From the NCBI GenBank assembly GCA_947482805.1, contig CANKLK010000056.1, forward strand, positions 1-12,448: a DNA stretch of 12,448 nt. The letters are read 5' to 3'. Source of the stretch: Flavobacteriaceae bacterium (GTDB lineage Bacteria; Bacteroidota; Bacteroidia; Flavobacteriales; Flavobacteriaceae). Below, one piece after another: positions 6,740 through 12,448 of the stretch (the stretch's first letter is position 1; the number at the start of each line of letters is the position of its first letter). Position numbers and translations under genes: made by a program. Under the pieces are notes generated by a model. It worked only from the letters and a program-made list of their open reading frames with translations. It ran no database searches and was not told where the DNA came from.

Positions 6740-7597
6740 ATGATTTCAGAAGAACAGTTTCAAAATGAACTTAATTTAATTATACAAAACGGCATCCGTG
6801 AGGATATTGGTCCTGGTGATTTTAGTTCGTTGGCTTCTATTCCTGAATCTGCCATAGGAAGAGCTATGCTTTTAGTTAAAGACAGTGGAATAATTGCAGG
6901 AGTAGCATTTGCTAAAATGATTTTTGAGAATGTGGATCCAACTCTAGAGATTGAAACTTTTATTCAGGATGGAACAAGAGTAAAACACGGTGATATTGTT
7001 TTTCATGTTTCTGGAAGTTCACAATCAATTTTAAAAGCAGAACGATTGGTGCTGAATTCGATACAGCGAATGTCTGCCATTGCAACCAAGACTAATCATT
7101 ACGTAAAACTTTTAGAAGGAACAAAAACCAAAATCCTCGATACCCGAAAGACTACACCTGGATTTCGCGCCTGCGAAAAATGGGCAGTAAAAATTGGTGG
7201 CGGTGAAAATCATCGTTTTGCGTTGTATGATATGGTTATGCTGAAAGACAATCACAATGATTTTGCCGGAGGAATTACCAACGCTATTAACAAAACAAAG
7301 GCGTTTTTAAAATTAAATAATCTTGATTTAGAGATTATCGTGGAAGCAAGAAACCTTGCCGAAATAAAAGAAATTCTGGAAAGCACAGGTATCTACCGAA
7401 TTCTGATTGATAATTTCAATTTTGAAGATACTCGAAAAGCAGTTGAATTAATTGGAGATAAATGCCTAACAGAGTCATCTGGAAATATCAATGAAAAAAC
7501 CATTCGTCAATACGCAGAATGTGGTGTTGATTATATTTCTTCAGGAGCATTGACCCATTCGGTTTACAATATGGATTTAAGTTTAAAAGCCTTTTAA
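6740..7597 (+). CDS. nadC: Nicotinate-nucleotide pyrophosphorylase (quinolinate phosphoribosyltransferase)
   Basis: This cytosolic enzyme makes nicotinate mononucleotide, CO2 and PPi from quinolinate and PRPP in de novo NAD synthesis. At 285 residues it is full length. EDIGPGDFSS (21-30) is the family N-terminal motif. NSIQRMSAIAT (106-116) carries R110. DTRKTTPGFR (134-143) and GGGENHRFALYD (153-164) supply R136, K137, H158 and R159, and MLKDNH (167-172) supplies K169. Acidic residues of the barrel are at E202 and D224. ESSGNI (245-250) and GVDYISSGALTHS (262-274) form the PRPP phosphate site. nadA and nadB are not in the window. The ATG at 6740 fits the family N-terminus. The stop codon overlaps the next gene's start (TAATG), suggesting translational coupling. 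Confidence 0.97.
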   Translation: MISEEQFQNELNLIIQNGIREDIGPGDFSSLASIPESAIGRAMLLVKDSGIIAGVAFAKMIFENVDPTLEIETFIQDGTRVKHGDIVFHVSGSSQSILKAERLVLNSIQRMSAIATKTNHYVKLLEGTKTKILDTRKTTPGFRACEKWAVKIGGGENHRFALYDMVMLKDNHNDFAGGITNAINKTKAFLKLNNLDLEIIVEARNLAEIKEILESTGIYRILIDNFNFEDTRKAVELIGDKCLTESSGNINEKTIRQYAECGVDYISSGALTHSVYNMDLSLKAF

Positions 7598-8550
7598 TGT
7601 CGACAACAACAACAGAAAATAAATTCATAAAACTTCCAATAATTAAACAGCTCGTTTTCTTATTGAAAAAGATAAAATTGCCTTGGCTTCATGGTTTGTC
7701 TTTATTTGATTTGTTAGACCTTTATTTTGTTGGAATTTTTGAAGGCGCAATTTCATATCGTGCTGCCGCAATTGCGTGGAGCTTCTTTATGGCTTTATTT
7801 CCATTTATGCTTTTTATACTAAACCTTATTCCTTACATTCCCATTCAAGGATTTCAAGAGGACTTTTTAGGATTCGTAAAACAAAGTGTTCCGCCAACAA
7901 CCTATGATGCTATTGTTAAAATCATAAACGATATTTTGCATAACAGTCATAGTGGATTACTTTCAACAGGATTTTTAATCGCTATATTTTTAATGGCAAA
8001 TGGTATAACTGCTATTCTTGGTGGTTTTGAGACTTCGCATCATATGCATGTTACATTAAAACGAAAATTTTTCAGGCAATATTTTGTTGCTTTGGCTTTG
8101 TCGATGGTTTTATCATTTCTATTGATAGTAACTGTTGCTGCTATAATAATCTTTGAGGTTTTTATTCAGAAAACAAAAATTCAAGATGTACTTTCAGATA
8201 GTATACCGTTGATTGAATTGGGAAGATATGTTTTTGTCATTCTGATGATATTATTTTCAACATCATTATTATTCAAATTTGGAATTAAACATGACAAGAA
8301 TAGACCGTTTATATCAATAGGTTCAGTTTTCACGACTATTTTAATTATCATTTCTTCTTATTTCTTCGGAATTTGGGTTGTGAAATTTTCTAAATACAAT
8401 GAACTTTATGGTTCAATAGGTACATTGTTAGTAGTAATGTTTTATATTTGGATTAATTGTATGATTCTTATATTAGGCTTTGATTTAAATACTTCAATAC
8501 AACATATCAGACGTGAAAAGCAAAAAGAATTAGATAATAAAATGCCATGA
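7597..8550 (+). CDS. YihY/BrkB-type integral membrane protein
   Basis: A 317-residue inner-membrane protein with about six hydrophobic segments, near residues 58-82, 120-142, 163-190, 210-230, 237-262 and 273-297. The family signatures are present: ISYRAAAIAWSFFMALFPF (52-70), a middle MANGITAILGGFE segment (133-145), and YGSIGTLLVVMFYIWI (271-286) near the C-terminus. The N-terminal 25 residues and the C-terminal tail are basic. The family was once annotated as ribonuclease BN, which is not supported, and its role is unknown; transport or envelope functions have been suggested. The start overlaps the nadC stop by 1 nt and the end overlaps the next gene by 4 nt (ATGA), so it belongs to the nadC-priA transcript. 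Confidence 0.93.
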   Translation: MSTTTTENKFIKLPIIKQLVFLLKKIKLPWLHGLSLFDLLDLYFVGIFEGAISYRAAAIAWSFFMALFPFMLFILNLIPYIPIQGFQEDFLGFVKQSVPPTTYDAIVKIINDILHNSHSGLLSTGFLIAIFLMANGITAILGGFETSHHMHVTLKRKFFRQYFVALALSMVLSFLLIVTVAAIIIFEVFIQKTKIQDVLSDSIPLIELGRYVFVILMILFSTSLLFKFGIKHDKNRPFISIGSVFTTILIIISSYFFGIWVVKFSKYNELYGSIGTLLVVMFYIWINCMILILGFDLNTSIQHIRREKQKELDNKMP

Positions 8551-8966
8551 AACTAATTTTATCCATTGTTATTTTCTTTATTTTTCAAGTTAGTTTTTCG
8601 CAAACTATTTTTGGAAAATGGAAAACTGTTGATGACGAAACTGGTATGGAGAATGGTATTGTTGAGATTTATGAAAAAGCCGGAAAAGTTTATGGCCGAA
8701 TAATTGAAATTCTTGAGAAAGAAAAAAAACATTTCAAATGCGAAATGTGTGAAGGAGAAGATAAAAACAAACCTGTTTTAGGATTAGTTATTATCAAAGG
8801 TTTAAAAAAGAAAGGTGATTTTTATGAAGGTGGTAAGGTAACCGATCCTAAGAATGGTAAATCATATCACTGTAAAATGAACTTAGAAGGAAAGGATAAA
8901 TTAATCGTTCGGGGATATATTGGCATTTCGCTTTTTGGAAGATCACAAACTTGGTTTAGAATATAA
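8547..8966 (+). CDS. DUF2147 domain secreted protein
   Basis: A small exported protein of 139 residues. MKLILSIVIFFIFQVSFS (1-18) is a signal peptide, with Gln19 as the likely first mature residue. The rest is a single DUF2147 domain: GKW near 23-25, IYEKAGKVYGRI (41-52), a Cys-X2-Cys pair at C65/C68 (CEMCEG), NKPVLGLVII (74-83), GGKVTDPKNGKSYHCKM (95-111) with C109, and the ending RGYIGISLFGRSQTWFRI. The domain is widespread in Bacteroidota and Proteobacteria, and I know of no established function. Location is expected to be periplasmic. It overlaps the upstream gene by 4 nt and precedes priA by 14 nt. Confidence 0.9.
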   Translation: MKLILSIVIFFIFQVSFSQTIFGKWKTVDDETGMENGIVEIYEKAGKVYGRIIEILEKEKKHFKCEMCEGEDKNKPVLGLVIIKGLKKKGDFYEGGKVTDPKNGKSYHCKMNLEGKDKLIVRGYIGISLFGRSQTWFRI

Positions 8967-8980
8967 TAGCTACATAAATA

Positions 8981-11461
8981 ATGAATTTTTTTATTGAAGT
9001 TATTCTTCCACTTTCTTTACCTAAAACATTTACTTACAGAGTTTTAGAAAATGAATATGCATTTATTAAAAAGGGAATGCGGGTTGCGGTTCCGTTTGGT
9101 AAAAGCAAAATCTACACAGCATTGGTTATCGATTTGCATCGGGAAGAACCAACACTATATGAAGCCAAAGAAATCGATCAAATTCTTGACGAAAGACCTA
9201 TTGTAAACGAATTACAAATTAATCATTGGTTTTGGATATCGTCTTATTATATGTGTAACATTGGAGATGTTTTTCGAGGTGCTTTGCCATCTGCATTATT
9301 GTTAGAAAGCGAAACAATAATTTCACAAAACAATGAAACCTTTGTAGATGCAGCTTTCTTATCCGATGATGAATTTCTTATTTATGAAGCCCTTCAGTCT
9401 CAAAGTTCATTGAAGATTCAAAACATAATTGATATAGTAAATAAGAAAACGGTTTTGCCTGTCATTCAAAAACTGATTAACAAAAATATTATCTCGCTTC
9501 AGGAAGAAATTCAGGAGGAATACAAGCCTAAACTTGTTAAATATATTCGTTTGCACGAGCAATATCAAAAGGAAGAAAATCTCATTGCCTTGCTAGACAG
9601 TATAAAATCGGAAAAGCGAAAGAACCTTTTGCTGCAGTATTTTCAATTACAAGCACATGAACGACAGCCTATTTCCGTAAAGCAATTAACAGAAACCGCT
9701 CAAACTTCGGCAGCCATAGTTAAGGCATTGATTGACAAACAAATATTTGAAGAATATTTTATTCAAGAAGACCGCGTAAATTTTGAGAAGAATAAAGTTG
9801 AAAACGAATTCTCATTAAGTGTTGCTCAACAAACAGCGTTCGATGAAATTGTGAAATCTTTTGGAGAAAAAGAAGTAATACTTTTACACGGAGTAACTTC
9901 AAGCGGGAAAACGGAAATATATACCAAACTCATTGAAAATTATATTGCTTTGGGAAAGCAAGTCTTGTATTTGTTGCCGGAAATTGCTTTAACTACTCAA
10001 TTAGTGGCTCGTTTGACAAAACATTTCGGCAATAAAGTGGCTGTTTTTCATTCCAAATACAGTAACAACGAAAGAGTTGAAGTTTGGCACCAAGTTTTAA
10101 ATTCGTCTGATAAAGCACAAGTGGTAATAGGAGCAAGGTCGGCTTTATTTTTACCATTTAATAATTTAGGATTAATCATAGTTGATGAAGAGCACGAACA
10201 AACGTTTAAACAGCAAGACCCGGCACCAAGATATCACGCCCGTGATGCTGCGATTGTTTTGGCAAACTTGCATCAGGCAAACCGAGGCAAGGCCGAACTG
10301 GGTGGGGCCAAAGTTTTGTTAGGTTCAGCAACTCCGAGTATTGAGACTTATTATAATGCGACTTCTGGAAAATTTGGTTTAATTGATTTAAAAGAACGTT
10401 TCGGAAAAGTTCAAATGCCAGAGATTGAATTGGTGGATTTGAAAGACAGTTACTTCCGTAAAAAGATGAAAGGGCATTTCAGCCAAACTTTAATTGAAGA
10501 AATAACTGAAGCTTTTGCTAATAATGAGCAAGTGATTTTGTTTCAAAACCGTCGTGGCTTTTCACCAGTATTAGAATGCATGACTTGTGGTCATGTGCCA
10601 CAGTGTCCACAATGCGATGTAAGTTTGACGTACCATAAATATAAGAATCAATTGCGTTGTCATTACTGTGGCTATTCGATGGCTAAACCATCGAATTGTC
10701 ACGTTTGTTCGAGTGTTGATTTGGAAACCAAAGGTTTTGGAACAGAACAAATAGAATTGGAATTAGCCGAATTATTTCCTCAGAAAAATATCAAACGTAT
10801 GGACCAAGATACCACACGCGGTAAATACAGCTTTGAAAAAATTATTGACAGTTTTAAGAATAGAGAAATTGACGTTTTGGTAGGAACCCAAATGCTTGCC
10901 AAAGGATTAGATTTTGATAACGTTTCGTTAGTTGGAATTATGAATGCAGATAACATGCTCTATTATCCTGATTTTAGAGCTTTCGAAAGAAGTTTTCAAA
11001 TGATGACTCAAGTCGCTGGTCGATCGGGCAGAGCAGACAAACGTGGAAAAGTTATCATTCAGACTTATAATCCATTGCATAACATTATTCAACAAGTTAC
11101 CAATAATGATTATGAAGGAATGTACAAGGAACAACTCTACGAAAGAAAGATTTATTATTATCCGCCATTTTTCCGTTTGATAAAATTGACATTAAAGCAT
11201 CGTGATTTTGAAAAGCTAAAAGAAGGTTCAATGTGGTTGTATCAAGTTTTAAATCAAAACTTAACTATTCCAGTTCTTGGTCCGGAAGAACCTGCAGTCG
11301 GAAGAATTCGAAACGAATATATTCGAACTATAATGATTAAAATACCAGGAGATGCTTCTATTCAAGGTACAAAAAAAACTATTCAGAAAATACTGAATAG
11401 TTTTGATTTGGTGTCACAATACAGAACTATAAAAGTTACTGTAAATGTGGATTTTTATTAA
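8981..11461 (+). CDS. priA: Primosomal replication restart helicase PriA (primosomal protein N')
   Basis: A 3'-to-5' DNA helicase that recognises stalled forks and reloads the replicative helicase. Its 826 residues fit the family. An N-terminal fork-binding domain spans about 1-100 (VILPLSLPKTFTYRV). A winged-helix-like region follows, then the helicase core: Walker A GVTSSGKT (304-311), Walker B DEEH (402-405), the aromatic-rich loop QDPAPRYHARDAA (412-424), GSATPS (448-453), GTQML (635-639) and QVAGRSGR (677-684). Eight cysteines (533, 536, 542, 545, 560, 563, 573, 576) form the two zinc sites. All core motifs are intact. One oddity is an approximately 10-residue GC-rich insertion at about 432-441. 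The start lies 14 nt after the DUF2147 gene with no Shine-Dalgarno site. The stop shares TTAA with the convergent regulator gene. Confidence 0.97.
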   Translation: MNFFIEVILPLSLPKTFTYRVLENEYAFIKKGMRVAVPFGKSKIYTALVIDLHREEPTLYEAKEIDQILDERPIVNELQINHWFWISSYYMCNIGDVFRGALPSALLLESETIISQNNETFVDAAFLSDDEFLIYEALQSQSSLKIQNIIDIVNKKTVLPVIQKLINKNIISLQEEIQEEYKPKLVKYIRLHEQYQKEENLIALLDSIKSEKRKNLLLQYFQLQAHERQPISVKQLTETAQTSAAIVKALIDKQIFEEYFIQEDRVNFEKNKVENEFSLSVAQQTAFDEIVKSFGEKEVILLHGVTSSGKTEIYTKLIENYIALGKQVLYLLPEIALTTQLVARLTKHFGNKVAVFHSKYSNNERVEVWHQVLNSSDKAQVVIGARSALFLPFNNLGLIIVDEEHEQTFKQQDPAPRYHARDAAIVLANLHQANRGKAELGGAKVLLGSATPSIETYYNATSGKFGLIDLKERFGKVQMPEIELVDLKDSYFRKKMKGHFSQTLIEEITEAFANNEQVILFQNRRGFSPVLECMTCGHVPQCPQCDVSLTYHKYKNQLRCHYCGYSMAKPSNCHVCSSVDLETKGFGTEQIELELAELFPQKNIKRMDQDTTRGKYSFEKIIDSFKNREIDVLVGTQMLAKGLDFDNVSLVGIMNADNMLYYPDFRAFERSFQMMTQVAGRSGRADKRGKVIIQTYNPLHNIIQQVTNNDYEGMYKEQLYERKIYYYPPFFRLIKLTLKHRDFEKLKEGSMWLYQVLNQNLTIPVLGPEEPAVGRIRNEYIRTIMIKIPGDASIQGTKKTIQKILNSFDLVSQYRTIKVTVNVDFY

Positions 11462-12153
11462 GCAATAGCTAAAGCTTTAATTAAATCTTCTTTTTTATTA
11501 CGACTCAACGGAATTTTAGTAACTCCAATTTCAGCGAACTTACTATTGAAACGTTCCACTTTATCAATATTTATAATATATGATTTGTGTACACGAATAA
11601 ATTTCTCTTTTGATAAATCGTTTTCAAAAGACTTCATAGTGGAAAGAACAAGATTACTATCTTCTTCGGTAACTACTTTAACATAATCTCCATAAGCCTC
11701 AATCCACTTAATTTTATTCGTATAAATTTTAAGTTTTTTAAGGTTGCTCTTAATAAAGATATGTTCTCCCTCTTCATCTTGATTTTCTTTTTTAAGCATA
11801 TGGATATCCATAGCTCTTCTAACAGAAGCATTAAAACGATCAAGAGCTATCGGTTTTTGTAGGTAATCCGTAGCGTCATAATCGAATGCTTTCATAGCAT
11901 ACTCTGCTTTAGACGTGATAAAAATAATTTGAGGTTTTACTTTTAATCCGTCAAGAAAATCAAAACCATTGATGATTGGCATCTCGATATCGAGAAAAAT
12001 CAAGTCAACAGTGTGTACCGACATGCAATTTTTTGCTTCAATTGCATTAGAAAAATCACCAACTAAGTGTAGGTTTGGGTGATTATTTACTAACTTCGCG
12101 ATGATCATTCTCTGAATGGAACTGTCATCGACAACAACACAATTTAGTTTCAT
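11458..12153 (-). CDS. LytTR-family response regulator
   Basis: A two-component regulator of 231 residues with an N-terminal receiver and a C-terminal LytTR DNA-binding domain. In the receiver, D9 and D10 (VVVDDS), phospho-acceptor D55 (LIFLDIEMP), T80 and K100 (YLQKP) are all present. Residues 131-228 form the LytTR domain, with KIKWIEAYGDYVKV (147-160) and IRVHKSYIINIDKVE (186-200). The ATG at 12151-12153 is chosen because the receiver starts at once with MKLNCVVVDD; the frame is open upstream to 12282, but those 43 residues are lysine-rich and unlike a receiver N-terminus. No histidine kinase is in the window, so its partner and targets are unknown. It is convergent with priA, overlapping by 4 nt, and divergent from rpsF. 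Confidence 0.93.
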   Translation of the reverse strand: MKLNCVVVDDSSIQRMIIAKLVNNHPNLHLVGDFSNAIEAKNCMSVHTVDLIFLDIEMPIINGFDFLDGLKVKPQIIFITSKAEYAMKAFDYDATDYLQKPIALDRFNASVRRAMDIHMLKKENQDEEGEHIFIKSNLKKLKIYTNKIKWIEAYGDYVKVVTEEDSNLVLSTMKSFENDLSKEKFIRVHKSYIINIDKVERFNSKFAEIGVTKIPLSRNKKEDLIKALAIA

Positions 12154-12181
12154 AATATTATTAATTATAGATTTGGTTTTG

Positions 12182-12208
12182 TAAAAGTATATAGTTTTTT
12201 TTGAACAA
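12182..12208 (-). promoter_or_regulatory. Possible promoter of the response-regulator gene
   Basis: On the minus strand TTG (12208-12206) is followed after 16 nt by TACTTTTA (12189-12182), one mismatch from TAnnTTTG. The spacer is 1 nt shorter than the usual 17-23 range. It lies about 30 nt before the chosen ATG and inside the rejected upstream extension, which supports the shorter start. Confidence 0.4.
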
Positions 12209-12281
12209 CCTAACGTTTTGTCGATTTTTTTTGCTTTTAAACGATATATTTTACTTTTTGACGATTTAATAGGTATTACCA

Positions 12282-12311
12282 TTGTATATTAAAAATCAAA
12301 TTGTAACTTCG
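12282..12311 (+). promoter_or_regulatory. Promoter of rpsF
   Basis: TTG at 12282-12284 is followed after 19 nt by TAACTTCG at 12304-12311. This is one mismatch from TAnnTTTG with the spacing expected for the Bacteroidota housekeeping sigma factor. The leader to the rpsF ATG would be about 25-30 nt. Confidence 0.6.
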
Positions 12312-12342
12312 CGCCCAATTTAAAATTTAATCATATATTATT

Positions 12343-12448
12343 ATGAATCATTACGAAACTGTTTTCATCTTAAATCCCGTTTTATCTGAAGTTCAGGTAA
12401 AGGAAACAGTAAGCAAATTTGAAGATTTTCTTACTGCTAAAGGAGCAA
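12343..12448 (+). CDS. rpsF: 30S ribosomal protein S6, N-terminal part only
   Basis: The window ends after 35 codons. They read [18 protein letters not shown], continuing with [17 protein letters not shown], which is the first beta strand and helix of bacterial S6, a small-subunit protein that binds 16S rRNA together with S18. The ATG at 12343 is preceded by an AT-rich leader without a Shine-Dalgarno site, as is usual here. In this phylum rpsF is normally followed by rpsR and rplI, which would lie beyond the window. Confidence 0.93.
   Translation, partial: MNHYETVFILNPVLSEVQVKETVSKFEDFLTAKGA

Noticed and set aside
7597..8550. Annotation as ribonuclease BN
   Set aside because: That name for YihY-type proteins is a historic error; the sequence is a multi-pass membrane protein without nuclease motifs.
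10928..11134. A 68-codon minus-strand frame within priA
   Set aside because: It overlaps the conserved helicase C-terminal domain and has no recognisable features.
12154..12282. N-terminal extension of the response regulator to the upstream ATG at 12282
   Set aside because: The 43 extra residues are lysine-rich and unlike any receiver start; MKLNCVVVDD at 12153 is the expected N-terminus, and a possible promoter lies inside the extension.

Overview
The window is AT-rich DNA from a member of the Bacteroidota, almost certainly a Flavobacterium or close relative. The evidence is the Bacteroidota-type proteins (OmpL-like porin, DUF2147, LytTR regulator), the lack of Shine-Dalgarno motifs before most starts, and several matches to the flavobacterial -7 promoter box TAnnTTTG. 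It looks like chromosomal core DNA. I see no transposase, phage gene, tRNA, rRNA, CRISPR array or integration site.

Left part, all on the minus strand. An outer-membrane beta-barrel porin (1-864, running off the window) lies downstream of an ammonium transporter gene, amtB (1001-2326). A perfect 11-bp hairpin sits between them. Upstream of amtB is a 282-bp gap with TACCC/GGGTA repeats that may be a regulatory site, and then the strong intrinsic terminator of guaB. guaB (IMP dehydrogenase, 2609-4081) follows, with a good -7 box upstream.

Middle part. A plus-strand relic (4218-4633) keeps only the first ~22 residues and the last membrane region of a P-type cation ATPase, joined out of frame. 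An HMG-CoA lyase-like gene (4671-5534) and pyrD (5561-6595) form a minus-strand pair. Divergent from pyrD is a plus-strand, tightly packed cluster: nadC, a YihY/BrkB-type membrane protein, a DUF2147 secreted protein and priA (6740-11461). The first two junctions overlap by 1 and 4 nt and the last gap is 14 nt.

Right part. priA converges on an orphan LytTR response regulator (11458-12153, minus), the two stop codons sharing one TTAA. The regulator is divergent from rpsF (ribosomal protein S6, from 12343, cut by the window end).

Functionally this is housekeeping: ammonium uptake, GMP, UMP and NAD synthesis, probable leucine breakdown, replication restart and translation. I did not find a clear new multi-gene system. 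The unusual material is small-scale: different short-period repeat arrays filling three successive gene boundaries (4601-4668, 5530-5569, 6628-6704), one of which contains a stop and a start codon; the gutted ATPase; a GC-rich in-frame insertion in the PriA helicase core; and the candidate operator before amtB.
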